Positions 27,501 through 35,149 of a DNA stretch of 64,000 bases are shown here, piece by piece. The first letter of the stretch is position 1, and the number at the start of each line of letters is the position of its first letter. Below the pieces are notes generated by a model, which saw only the letters and a program-made list of their open reading frames with translations, was not told the DNA's origin and did no database searches. Made by a program: the position numbers and the translations under genes. The stretch comes from Flammeovirgaceae bacterium UBA6059 (GTDB lineage Bacteria; Bacteroidota; Bacteroidia; Cytophagales; Cyclobacteriaceae), in contig DIYH01000023.1 of assembly GCA_002435755.1 (NCBI GenBank), forward strand, positions 54,412 to 118,411, given 5' to 3'.

Positions 27501-27734
27501 ACCACCACCAGTTGACTTCCAGAGACCGCCAGACGCAGTACCGGCATAGATCACATCTGGATTGTCGTAGATAGCATCGATGGCCGTCACTCGACCGGAC
27601 ATGCCCGCAGGTCCTACATTTCTTGGTTTCATGCCTTTGAACTGAGACATGTCGACTTTTTGCGCTAGCAAGGGCGCACAAGTCATGAGTAGCATAGCTG
27701 CTACCGCAATCAATTGAGTTATCCTCTTATGCAT
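24588..27734 (-). CDS. Secreted Vps10/BNR-repeat beta-propeller protein
   Basis: A 1048-residue protein with signal peptide (ending PLLAQ). Residues 30-760 contain many Asp-box/BNR repeats of the form S-x-D-G-G-x-x-W (LDGGKSWE, TDGGKNWR, HDGGETWKE, TDGGVKWVK, TDKGQNWT, DGGASWTD), forming the ten-bladed sortilin/Vps10-like propeller. FGRAIWILDDIRPL marks the end of the propeller. A beta domain with PGTYTVNLYYNG (about 865-905) and a helical, coiled-coil-like C-terminus (930-1048) follow. Often annotated as glycosyl hydrolase, but no catalytic motif is evident. Likely periplasmic or surface; binding partner unknown. Confidence 0.9.
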   Translation of the reverse strand: MHKRITQLIAVAAMLLMTCAPLLAQKVDMSQFKGMKPRNVGPAGMSGRVTAIDAIYDNPDVIYAGTASGGLWKSTGGGVKWEPIFDKEKVASIGAISIFQKNPDIVWVGTGEGNPRNSQNMGGGVYRTLDGGKSWELMGLKNTKVIHKIWVHPEDPNTVIVGAMGQAWADSQDRGVYKTTDGGKNWRKVLFVNNRTGVGAMSVDPSNPNKIFVGMWEFRRWPWFFKSGGEGSGLYVSHDGGETWKERTDEDGLPKGELGRIGIGIAQSNPNTIYALVESKKNAIYKSTDGGVKWVKVQDKQVGDRPFYYGELYVDPENENRIYNVFSQIDISIDGAKTFDRLLGWVPTRVHGDYHAWWINPKDGSHLIIGNDGGIAISRDRADSWRFVENLPVGQFYHINADSDIPYNVMGGMQDNGSWRGPSNSLHAGGIRNGYWDEIAFGDGFDALPDPDDLRYGYGMWQGGNLLRLDFETGHNQFIKPTHPDNEFLRYNWNAGIAQDPFDNSTIYYGSQFVHKSTDKGQNWTIISPDLTTNDPEKQNQMESGGLTYDATGAENHTTILAIEASTVQKDLLWVGTDDGKVQITQDGGASWTDVTPSTKLMPAGAWVHQVKASNKKAGEAYAVVNDYRRGNWSPYLFKTTDFGKSWSRIIEDSDVDGYMLSFVQDPIEPKLMFAGTEFGLYVSFDGGGVWNKWTEGYPTVSTYDMVIQPREHDLVIGTFGRAIWILDDIRPLREVASNGAAVLNEKLYAYPTQDAYLFETKEAKGTRFMADAIYRGEDKPFGAAINFSIGATSKQDTTLKSDTVRAQIMDADGNVIRNLFSVVKDAGLNRMQWTLNKTGVRFPGSPKPKDEAAEPGGRRILPGTYTVNLYYNGAEASTSVNVLADPRIDVPVSQMTVMTGKYDEVYATVEKATAAVDRIQEARETIKKINGMLEESEAEGKTDVKKQGEEAEKALKTMKEAISGKEDVQGIYVEPLIPSSRLFRALSHLGIYNSPNGNQDLTITQAKDAVQAQLDAVNKYFEEDWAAYQEAVDALDLQLFKTYEPIK

Positions 27735-28000
27735 AGATTGAGTATTTGATTTTCGGCGCAGAATCTACCCAACCTCCTACGCATTCACAACATTATTCCG
27801 ATAGGTGGAAAGATGCTCATATCAAGGGTGTCGAATTATTACTAGTCAATGATCGTAAATTTTTGTTCGGTTGCAAATTGTTGATAAACAGTCGCTTACC
27901 TAGTTGATTTCAAAATTCTTCAACTTTTTTTGATGACCCCATTAAACCAATGAGGGGTCGGGTCTTCTAAGAGTCGTATTTCACAAAACACATACATACG

Positions 28001-28852
28001 ATGAATAGAATGAAAGCGAATTTTTTAGGACTTGGGATAGTAGCGATGACATTGGTATTGGTAAGCTGCGGTGATGAAAGCGAAGATAGCTTCACGGAGT
28101 TTGGCGAGTTTGGGTCTGTGGTGAGCACAGAGGATGATGCAGTATCAGAGGCGGCATTTGAGGACATAGATAATATCACTGAGGCAGGTGTCGCATTCGC
28201 GAATGCGACCGGTAGGGTAGAACGTGATGAGTTGATGGCATGTGCGGAGATCACACATGATTCGGAGAACAAAACAATAGTGATTGACTATGGTGAAGGC
28301 TGTACTGACCTGAGGGGAAGATTTAGAAGTGGGATGATCCTGATCTCTTACACGGATCACAGGTATGTGCCTGGCGCTCAGCGAACGGTTACGTTTGACA
28401 ACTTCGTGATTGACAGTGTACAGGTAGAAGGTACACGTACGATTACCAATATCTCTGAGGATACACTTGGTGCGATTACGTTTAATGTCGTACTGGAGGG
28501 TGGTCAACTGACCTTCCCTGATGGTACGTTCGCCACAAGAGAGGCCAACTTCACCAGAACATGGGAAAGAGGAGAGGAGCCGCTACTAGACGAAGGCTCG
28601 AGAGAAGGTAGTGCGAGTGGTGTAGATCGTGATGGTAACGACTATAGTGTCGTGATCGTAGAGCGCATCATCTTCAAGCGTGATTGTGCAAGAATGAGAT
28701 ATTTCATCCCGGTAGCAGGTGTGAAGGAGGTGATGAGGGGTGATGTGCTAGCTGTAGTCGACTATGGTGATGGCACTTGCGACAATCTCTACACGGTGAC
28801 CGTCAACGGTGAGACTACTGAGTACGAGTTTGGCAAAGGTCGATTAAGATAA
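28001..28852 (+). CDS. Lipoprotein of unknown function
   Basis: A 283-residue protein with signal peptide and lipobox (LVSC, about residue 24). Acidic linker, then a beta-rich body with DYGEGCTDLRGRFRSG, TFDNFVIDSVQVEGTRTI and VDYGDGTCDNLYTV. Paired DYGxGxxD segments with cysteines suggest a duplicated fold. The 5' leader carries a hairpin GACCCC/GGGGTC (27935-27959). Similar lipoproteins are frequent in Cytophagales, but I do not recognise a function. Monocistronic, with a terminator at 28948. Confidence 0.8.
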   Translation: MNRMKANFLGLGIVAMTLVLVSCGDESEDSFTEFGEFGSVVSTEDDAVSEAAFEDIDNITEAGVAFANATGRVERDELMACAEITHDSENKTIVIDYGEGCTDLRGRFRSGMILISYTDHRYVPGAQRTVTFDNFVIDSVQVEGTRTITNISEDTLGAITFNVVLEGGQLTFPDGTFATREANFTRTWERGEEPLLDEGSREGSASGVDRDGNDYSVVIVERIIFKRDCARMRYFIPVAGVKEVMRGDVLAVVDYGDGTCDNLYTVTVNGETTEYEFGKGRLR

Positions 28853-28947
28853 GCTGGTGGTTAAGTGATAGTCGTCAGGTCACTCTTAGTGGCTTAGCGA
28901 CTCTTCAAAGAAGAAGAGCGAAAAGAGCTCAAAGTTGGTGAATAGGT

Positions 28948-28978
28948 GGGGTCAGCCGTGGTGGGCTGGCCCTTTTTT
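28948..28978 (+). terminator. Rho-independent terminator after lipoprotein gene
   Basis: Stem GGGTCAGCC / GGCTGGCCC with one G-U pair and a 6-base loop, followed by TTTTTT. Confidence 0.8.
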
Positions 28979-29092
28979 GTTCTACCAGCCCGCGTTGAAA
29001 TGACTTCAATATCTACGCTCAAAGAAAGCTGTTAGAGTTTGGTCAAGTGAGTTGTTTGAAATGGGCCAATTGGACTTAACCAATATCGAGGA

Positions 29093-29107
29093 GTGTAAAT
29101 TCTACAC
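29093..29107. promoter_or_regulatory. Dyad GTGTA-N5-TACAC, copy 1
   Basis: Perfect inverted repeat GTGTA-AATTC-TACAC; with flanking A and T the arms extend to six bases. An identical-arm copy lies 129 bp downstream, so this looks like an operator pair for a dimeric regulator. Confidence 0.45.
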
Positions 29108-29221
29108 TTAAGCGTGTATTATTGTTCATCAAAGTAATCAATAAGAGACGAGTATGATCAGAATAATGAATGGTTGAACAACGGTCAACAATAATGTAAT
29201 CTAAAGTTATCTAAAGTAATA

Positions 29222-29236
29222 GTGTAAAATATACAC
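29222..29236. promoter_or_regulatory. Dyad GTGTA-N5-TACAC, copy 2
   Basis: Perfect inverted repeat GTGTA-AAATA-TACAC with the same arms and spacing as the copy at 29093 but a different centre, as expected for a binding site rather than a duplicated sequence. Confidence 0.45.
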
Positions 29237-29416
29237 CTCTGGTAATTCAAAAATTGTACTATTCCGTAGTGGGTTTTGAGATCAGATTTTTTTTATATGT
29301 TCATTTAACCACATTGCCCATCCACTCAGAGAAGTAACCAGGGCGATTACTTCATTAAATTCTGATATGGTTCCTACTAATTCGATGAGTTAAAAATACT
29401 TAAACGATTGAACTTA

Positions 29417-29459
29417 ATCAAGTTGATGTTTGATGACATTTAATTGAGATCAACTTGAT
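29417..29459 (+). promoter_or_regulatory. 11-bp perfect hairpin in sigma-factor leader
   Basis: ATCAAGTTGAT (29417-29427) pairs perfectly with ATCAACTTGAT (29449-29459) over a 21-base loop. The loop and right arm contain the direct repeat TTGATGACAT. No T tract follows, so it is not an ordinary terminator; possible RNA structure or binding site. Confidence 0.45.
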
Positions 29460-29563
29460 GACATAGATCTGTTTAAGCTTTCCCTAATACTACGATTCGT
29501 TAAGACTAAAAAAATTAACCGATCATACAACCTTTGGTATTTTGAAATCACTAACCTTTAGTG

Positions 29564-30091
29564 ATGTCCGACCAACAGCTGGTTAATGATTTTTTAAAGC
29601 ATCGTAGTGAGCGCGCATTTAGGAAACTCTATCAAGCGCAAACACCGCGATTGTATCAGTTTGCTTTGAGGATGACGGCTAATCACCATGACAATACGAT
29701 GGATCTTATCCAAGAGACCTGGATGGTGGCTATTGCTAAGCTGCCCACTTTCAGGTGGCAATCTGAGCTTAGAACTTGGCTCACTGGCATTCTGATCAAC
29801 CAATACAGGAGTTCGACGCGCTTGGCTCCTTTGTTGTTCACAGAAGAATTGATCGAGTCGAGTGAGTTCCCTGAATTGGAGGCTGAGGAGCCGATGATTG
29901 ATAAGGAAAAACTGGAGTTAGCACTCCAAAAACTGTCTCCTGGATATAGAACCATATTGATGCTTCATGCCATTGAAGGTTACCAGCATGACGAGATTGC
30001 GGCTATTCTAGGCATTAGCATCGGAACCAGTAAGAGTCAGTTACATCATGCGAGAAAATCACTCAAGCGTCTACTAAATCAGGCCAAATGA
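29564..30091 (+). CDS. ECF-subfamily RNA polymerase sigma factor
   Basis: A 175-residue sigma-70 ECF protein. Region 2 includes RAFRKLYQAQTPRLYQFALRMT and DLIQETWMVAIAKLPTF. Region 4 includes LSPGYRTILMLHAIEGYQHDEIAAIL and the helix-turn-helix GISIGTSKSQLHHARKSL. A GTG at 29561 directly precedes the ATG chosen. It overlaps the next gene by 4 bp; that gene encodes the probable anti-sigma factor. ECF sigma factors redirect polymerase in response to envelope or stress signals and often activate their own operon. Confidence 0.93.
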   Translation: MSDQQLVNDFLKHRSERAFRKLYQAQTPRLYQFALRMTANHHDNTMDLIQETWMVAIAKLPTFRWQSELRTWLTGILINQYRSSTRLAPLLFTEELIESSEFPELEAEEPMIDKEKLELALQKLSPGYRTILMLHAIEGYQHDEIAAILGISIGTSKSQLHHARKSLKRLLNQAK

Positions 30092-30657
30092 AAGATATGA
30101 ATCCTAATAAACACAACGAAAGCGATCTGAACCAACTCAGAAGGCTAGTTCGGGAAATGATGCCTCCGGCAAACTTAGAAGACCGGGTCGTCGATCGGCT
30201 AAAGTCGGAGGGGATGATCAAAGGTGATCGATCTAGATACCTGACTTATCTGGTTGGCGTGGCAGCAAGTCTGTTGTTGTTCTTTTTAGGTGCACTTACT
30301 GGCCGGCAATCAGTACCCCAGATTGATGCCAATCAGGGCTATTTGCTGTTGCTCCATCAGGATGATGGTTACGTCCTGGGAGATATAAGGGAGATGGAAG
30401 AGGCCTATTCAGGATGGCAGCCCGAGATCGAGGGAGTTGCAGTCTTTACTAGTTCGCAGGAGCTTCAGTCATCACAGGTCTGGGTAGATTATTCTGGTAA
30501 GGAAGAGAGCGATGAAAAGGGTGGGAGCAGTCTGATTTCGGGATTCTATATGATAGAAGCACCGAGCATGGAAGCAGCTGTTGCGATAGCTCGTACCAAC
30601 CCGCACTTGAAGTATGGAGGCTCTATTGAGTTAAGAGCGCTAATGGTAAGAAACTAA
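30088..30657 (+). CDS. Membrane anti-sigma-like protein fused to a YCII-type domain
   Basis: A 189-residue protein with a cytoplasmic N-terminus (1-50; helical, LRRLVREMMPPANLEDRVVDRLKSEG, anti-sigma-like), one membrane helix (about 53-71) and an exported C-terminal domain (about 84-188). The latter ends GFYMIEAPSMEAAVAIARTNPHLKYGGSIELR, the pattern of YCII/DGPF ferredoxin-like domains. YCII proteins are known neighbours of some ECF sigma factors but are usually free and cytoplasmic; here the domain sits behind a membrane helix, as a sensor would. No zinc-binding ZAS motif. Overlap with the sigma gene supports the regulatory pair. Confidence 0.7.
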   Translation: MKDMNPNKHNESDLNQLRRLVREMMPPANLEDRVVDRLKSEGMIKGDRSRYLTYLVGVAASLLLFFLGALTGRQSVPQIDANQGYLLLLHQDDGYVLGDIREMEEAYSGWQPEIEGVAVFTSSQELQSSQVWVDYSGKEESDEKGGSSLISGFYMIEAPSMEAAVAIARTNPHLKYGGSIELRALMVRN

Positions 30658-30674
30658 AATCAAATAATACTCAA

Positions 30675-31232
30675 ATGGAACGGACTCAATTTGCTACTGA
30701 TTCAGAGTTGATTAAAAGACTTTTTTTATGTGTAACCCTATTCATCACCTTGATTGCCATGAACACATTTAGCCAGACCATAACTGAAAAACCAAGCGGC
30801 ATTGTTGTAGAAAGCCTGAAGGTAAACCTTAGTGCTTCAGAAGCCTTTGAATATTTTACCATTAATAGCAAGTTGGAACAATGGCTTACTGCTAAGGCGA
30901 ATGTCAATCCGACAATAGGTGGTACTTACGAACTCTTTTGGGAGCGGGATGATCCTGAGAATAACAGTACGATTGGGTGTAAAATATTGGCGTTAGACCC
31001 TCCGCACTATCTGAACTTTGAATGGAAAGGTCCAAGGCAGTACAAGGCATTTATGAACCAAGCTGACCCATTGACCAATGTGACTGTGACATTTAGCCCC
31101 ATTGCTGATGGCACGAAAATCACATTGATCCATACGGGTTGGAAGAATAGCGCAGAGTGGGAGGAGGCGCGCATGTATTTTGCCAATGCCTGGAGCGGCG
31201 CATTTAAGCAGTTGGCAGCACAGCTTCCTTAG
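30675..31232 (+). CDS. Exported AHSA1/SRPBCC-domain protein
   Basis: A 185-residue protein with an N-terminal signal or anchor (about 14-34, ending TFSQ) and an AHSA1-type SRPBCC domain: IVVESLKVNLSASEAFEYFT, LEQWLTAKANVNPTIGGTYELFW, ILALDPPHYLNFEWKGP and TKITLIHTGWKNSAEWEEARMYFANAW. AHSA1-like proteins are normally cytoplasmic, so export is unusual. It is 17 bp after the anti-sigma gene and probably the third gene of the ECF operon. Ligand unknown. Confidence 0.82.
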   Translation: MERTQFATDSELIKRLFLCVTLFITLIAMNTFSQTITEKPSGIVVESLKVNLSASEAFEYFTINSKLEQWLTAKANVNPTIGGTYELFWERDDPENNSTIGCKILALDPPHYLNFEWKGPRQYKAFMNQADPLTNVTVTFSPIADGTKITLIHTGWKNSAEWEEARMYFANAWSGAFKQLAAQLP

Positions 31233-31279
31233 TTAGTCTCAGTATTTGCTAGGGAGCTCTTAGTCATTCAGACCAACCA

Positions 31280-31657
31280 CTACTCGCTGCTGAGCGACAC
31301 CTTTATTGTCCATTGTATCAAATGTGGAGCAACACTAGTATCATCAATGAAGTTAATGGACATTAACTGCTGACTTTCCGTTTCGGTTCTTGCAAAACCG
31401 CCCGTTGCTTGATATAAGATTTCACCGTTACGGAATACGAGATATGTGTGACCCATTACCTTGCCTTCCAACTGATTGTTTAACTGTACCGCAAGAGGGT
31501 CAGAGCGCGGTTCTTCGATGGGAGGGAAGGTCGGTGGAACTATCGTTTCATCATGAGAAGAACAAGTAACCAGAATAGTTATTGGCGAAAAAAATAGATA
31601 GCGATTGTACTTGGTATGAAGCCTGTATTTTCTTTTGCGGGTGGGTTTAAATTTGGC
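31280..31657 (-). pseudogene. Truncated serine hydrolase (beta-lactamase-like) lipoprotein remnant
   Basis: The reverse frame is open from 31657 to the stop at 31280. It reads as a lipoprotein leader (RYLFFSPITILVTC, Cys codon at 31562-31564), a Pro-rich linker and then the start of a class-C beta-lactamase-like serine hydrolase: LEGKVMGHTYLVFRNGEILYQATGGFART. No ATG, GTG or TTG precedes the leader, and the frame ends about 100 codons in, before the catalytic SxxK. Only 47 bp separate the stop from the next gene, so the catalytic part has been lost. A decayed remnant fits best; a functional small lipoprotein from a rare start codon is the alternative. Confidence 0.5.
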
Positions 31658-31699
31658 TCAGAAATTGACTAATTTCGCGGTTGAAAACGAGGGATTTTT

Positions 31700-32488
31700 T
31701 TGCAAGCCGACACCAGCCCCATTATCCGTATTATTGAAGAGGAGTACGAGATACCTCAATTGCAGCGTACGCGGCGTATTTCAGCGCTGCTGCCCTTCGA
31801 TTACGAGCAGTCTGGAAAGTCCTATCCTGTACTTTATCTTCAAGATGGTCAAAACCTTTTTGATGAGCATGCGCCTTATGGTAATTGGGCTATCGATCAG
31901 GCACTGAAGGAACTGGCTGCTGGTGATATGGCAGATGTGATTGTAGTGACCATAGATCATGGTGGAGAAGAACGCATCAATGAGTACTCACCTTATTTTC
32001 ACCCAAGGTTTGGCAAAGGCAAGGGAAGAGAGTATCTCGACTTCCTAAAGTTTACTCTCAAACCTTATGTTGACAAGACATTCAGAGTTATTCCTGATAG
32101 GGAGCATACAGGGATAGGAGGAAGCTCTCTCGGAGGACTGATCAGCATGTATGCGGGCTTTCGCGAACCTTCCATCTTTGGAAAGATGATGGTTTTTTCT
32201 CCATCGCTTTGGGTGTCACCGAAGATTTTCTATCATGCGCAGTGTTTTCGACCCGCTGAAGATACGTCGTTGTACCTGTATGCGGGAGGTCGTGAGAGTA
32301 GTTTTCATTTGCCTAATGTGCTAAGGATGAAGAATGCACTGCTCAAAAGGGGAGGTGACAAAAGTCTTCTACAACTGGAGTTAAACATTAACCAGGAAGG
32401 TACCCATAGCGAGCTTTACTGGAGGGAGGAATTCCCCAAAGCGCTAAAATGGTTGTACTTCCAAAACCAACTTAACGATGAAGCTTAA
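31700..32488 (+). CDS. Esterase-D/IroE-like alpha/beta hydrolase
   Basis: A 262-residue protein starting at TTG, with no signal peptide, so cytoplasmic. Putative-esterase family features: YPVLYLQDGQNLFDE near the N-terminus, the nucleophile elbow GGSSLGG (about residues 141-147) and a candidate catalytic His in NQEGTHSELYW. The family includes enterobactin esterase-like enzymes and acyl hydrolases. It overlaps the aminopeptidase gene by 11 bp and forms an operon of three overlapping genes with it and the ATP-grasp gene. Confidence 0.85.
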   Translation: MQADTSPIIRIIEEEYEIPQLQRTRRISALLPFDYEQSGKSYPVLYLQDGQNLFDEHAPYGNWAIDQALKELAAGDMADVIVVTIDHGGEERINEYSPYFHPRFGKGKGREYLDFLKFTLKPYVDKTFRVIPDREHTGIGGSSLGGLISMYAGFREPSIFGKMMVFSPSLWVSPKIFYHAQCFRPAEDTSLYLYAGGRESSFHLPNVLRMKNALLKRGGDKSLLQLELNINQEGTHSELYWREEFPKALKWLYFQNQLNDEA

Positions 32489-33932
32489 GATAACCGATCG
32501 AATAGATGAAGCAAGAGTTGTAGTCCTACCTTATCACAAGGATGAGGTCCTGTGGTCACAGGTGGCAAAACTTACTGGTATTGCGTTGAAGAGCGAATTC
32601 GATGGGAGTTTCCAGACATCTGAGTTGATTTACAATCCTAACGGAACCACGTTGTTCATCTTGCTCGGCTTAGGGGACTTGAAAGATCGATCAAGACTGA
32701 GCCTTTTGGGTCGCTGGCTCGGGTTTACTTACCGGAAAAAGCTCGATACTTCGATACACCTGGAGGCTGAAGGCCTTTCTAAGCTTGAGGTAGAAGAGTT
32801 AGTACATGGCCTTGGTTTGGCGGCTTATGACATTGGTCACATGAAATCCGAGGAAGTCGAGCAGAAAGGTGTCTTCTCAGATGATTTCACGATAGTGGTG
32901 AACAGCAGTATCAAAGGTATTGATAGGGTTTGCAAAGAGGCTTTAATAGCCTCAGAAGTGCGCATGCGCGCAATGAAGCTAGTAGATGCCCCGGGCAATG
33001 TAAAAACCCCACAATACCTGGCAGAATGGGCGTTAGACTCGGCGCACCAATTCGGATATAGGGCTGAGGTACTCGAAAAAGGACAGCTAGATCAAGAAGG
33101 TCTCAAGGCTTTGCTGGCTGTAGGGCAGGGGAGCCAGCACCCTCCGGTACTTATCAAAATGGAATACAGGCCTGATAGCTTGTCAGAGGATGTTCCGAAG
33201 ATCGGTCTGGTGGGTAAAGGAATTACTTTTGATACAGGTGGTTTGTCGATCAAGTCATCCACAAACCTTCACTATATGAAAAGTGACATGGGAGGTGCAG
33301 CGGCTGTTCTGGGAGTTATGGAACTGGCAGCAAGACTGAAACTCGGTGTTCACCTTATTGGCCTGGTACCAAGCGCAGAAAATAGTGTGGATGCGCTTAG
33401 CGTCAAACCAGGTGATGTGATAGGATCATACAGCGGGAAGACGATTGAAGTAATAGATACAGATGCAGAGGGACGACTGATCCTCGCAGATGGCCTGGCT
33501 TACATGCAAAAGAACTACGCTCCGGATATGATCATTGATCTTGCTACACTTACAGGTAGTAGTGTGATGACATTAGGTTATGCCGCTGGCGCGATGTTTA
33601 CTCAGCATGACGATCTGGCCAGACAGCTGACCGAAGCTGGAGAAACTATCAATGAGCGTGTCTGGCGACTCCCACTTTGGGACGATTACAAACCAGATAT
33701 TCACTCTGATATCGCTGATGTACGTAATTTCAGTGGGAAGCCAGTCGCAGGAGCTATAACAGCGGCCAAATTCCTAGAGGCTTTTTTAATAGATAATCCA
33801 AAATGGGCGCATCTAGATATTGCTGGTGTTGCCTTTGGAGATTCAACTTTTGCAAAAATGAAAAGTGCCACAGGTTTTGGGGTGCGACTCATAATCAACT
33901 ACATTAAACAACTACAATACAGCAAGTCATGA
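32478..33932 (+). CDS. pepA: M17 leucyl aminopeptidase family protein
   Basis: A 484-residue protein with the PepA N-terminal domain (1-160) and the M17 catalytic domain. The dizinc site is visible as VGKGITFDTGGLSIK, MKSDMGGAA and VIDTDAEGRLIL (residues 326-337, with Asp in place of the first Asn of the NTDAEGRL signature). ATLTGSS and AGAITAAKFLEAF follow. It removes N-terminal residues from peptides in the cytoplasm. Coupled by overlaps on both sides to the esterase and ATP-grasp genes. Confidence 0.92.
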   Translation: MKLKITDRIDEARVVVLPYHKDEVLWSQVAKLTGIALKSEFDGSFQTSELIYNPNGTTLFILLGLGDLKDRSRLSLLGRWLGFTYRKKLDTSIHLEAEGLSKLEVEELVHGLGLAAYDIGHMKSEEVEQKGVFSDDFTIVVNSSIKGIDRVCKEALIASEVRMRAMKLVDAPGNVKTPQYLAEWALDSAHQFGYRAEVLEKGQLDQEGLKALLAVGQGSQHPPVLIKMEYRPDSLSEDVPKIGLVGKGITFDTGGLSIKSSTNLHYMKSDMGGAAAVLGVMELAARLKLGVHLIGLVPSAENSVDALSVKPGDVIGSYSGKTIEVIDTDAEGRLILADGLAYMQKNYAPDMIIDLATLTGSSVMTLGYAAGAMFTQHDDLARQLTEAGETINERVWRLPLWDDYKPDIHSDIADVRNFSGKPVAGAITAAKFLEAFLIDNPKWAHLDIAGVAFGDSTFAKMKSATGFGVRLIINYIKQLQYSKS

Positions 33933-35149
33933 GCAATCAACCTTTGAACATCCTTTGTATTAGCACATACTATAAAGGCATTGACTTTATCAAAACCGTC
34001 AAAGAGGAAGGTCATAACGTCTACCTCTTGACCAACAAGAAACTTGAAAACGATCCATGGCCGCATGGCCACATCGATGAGATCATGTATGTTGAAATTG
34101 ATGAAAACGGTCGGTGGAAGGATGAACATGTGATCAATGGATTGGCTTATAAAATGAGGTCCATAAAGTTCGATCGCTTTATTGCACTGGATGATTTTGA
34201 CGTGGAACGCGTCGCTCACCTCAGGGAGTATTTTCGTATTCCGGGTATGGGGGATACTACGGCCCGATACTTCAGAGATAAGCTGTCAATGCGAAGAAAG
34301 GCCAAGGAATCGAAGATCCCGGTCCCGGAGTTTGTACCACTGTTCAATGATATCGATATTAATACCTATACAGACTGGGTACCATCTCCTTGGTTAGTAA
34401 AACCACGAGGAGAGGCTTCCGCTACCGGAATCAAAAAGGTCCACTCTAAAGAAGAGCTATGGTCGTTGATCGATGAACTAGGTGATGAGCGACATAAGTA
34501 TCTATTGGAGAAATTCACTCCGGGAGATGTCTACCATGTAGATGCACTGACAGTAGGAGGTAAGGTAGTGTTCTCAAGAGTTAGTCAATATCTCGACACC
34601 CCTTTTGAGGTAGCCCATGGAGGAGGGATTTTTCGATCACATACCGTTAAGTTCGACTCACCTGATGATAAACAACTGAAAAAGCTCAACGATAAGGTTA
34701 TGAAAAGCTTTGGTATGCAATACAGTGCTTCGCATACAGAGTTTATCAAGGCAAAGGAGGATGGTAAGTATTATTTCCTTGAGACTTCTTCCCGTGTTGG
34801 AGGGGCTAATCTGGCCGAGATGGTTGAAGCCTCATCAGGAGTTAACCTTTGGAAAGAATGGGCAAGAATTGAAATAAGTACTGCACTTGGTTTAGCGTAT
34901 GTCCTACCGGAAATTAACAAGGACTATGCTGGTATTGTAGTTTCACTGAGCCGATATCAACGACCGGATGATAGTTCCTTTAGTGACAAAGAGATTGTCT
35001 GGCGAATGAAAAAGGACTGGCATATCGGACTGATCGTAAAGGCTGATAAAAAAGAACGGGTATTGGAGCTATTGGATGGCTATACCAAAAGGATAGGAGA
35101 AGAATTTCACGCAAGCTTGCCTGCACCTGAGAAGTCAGCAGATTTATGA
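33929..35149 (+). CDS. ATP-grasp carboxylate-amine ligase-like protein
   Basis: A 406-residue protein with an N-terminal Rossmann-like part (NILCISTYYKGIDFIKTVKEEGH) and an ATP-grasp domain (about 110-300). Key segments are FRDKLSMRRKAKESKIPVPEF, WLVKPRGEASATGIKKV (ATP-binding Lys), YLLEKFTPGDVYHVDAL and FLETSSRVGG. Members join a carboxylate to an amine, as in carnosine/peptide-ligase and cell-wall-precursor enzymes. The 4-bp overlap with a peptidase suggests peptide or amino-acid metabolism. Substrates not recognised. Confidence 0.82.
   Translation: MSNQPLNILCISTYYKGIDFIKTVKEEGHNVYLLTNKKLENDPWPHGHIDEIMYVEIDENGRWKDEHVINGLAYKMRSIKFDRFIALDDFDVERVAHLREYFRIPGMGDTTARYFRDKLSMRRKAKESKIPVPEFVPLFNDIDINTYTDWVPSPWLVKPRGEASATGIKKVHSKEELWSLIDELGDERHKYLLEKFTPGDVYHVDALTVGGKVVFSRVSQYLDTPFEVAHGGGIFRSHTVKFDSPDDKQLKKLNDKVMKSFGMQYSASHTEFIKAKEDGKYYFLETSSRVGGANLAEMVEASSGVNLWKEWARIEISTALGLAYVLPEINKDYAGIVVSLSRYQRPDDSSFSDKEIVWRMKKDWHIGLIVKADKKERVLELLDGYTKRIGEEFHASLPAPEKSADL

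Larger units (their letters stand above)
28979..29563. other. Long repeat-rich leader upstream of the ECF sigma gene
   Basis: About 580 A/T-rich bases with no gene. It holds two copies of one dyad (29093-29107, 29222-29236), a large hairpin (29417-29459) and two copies of TTGATGACAT (29430-29439, 29455-29464), all listed separately. Such density upstream of a sigma/anti-sigma operon points to tight regulation, an unannotated small RNA, or both. Confidence 0.5.
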
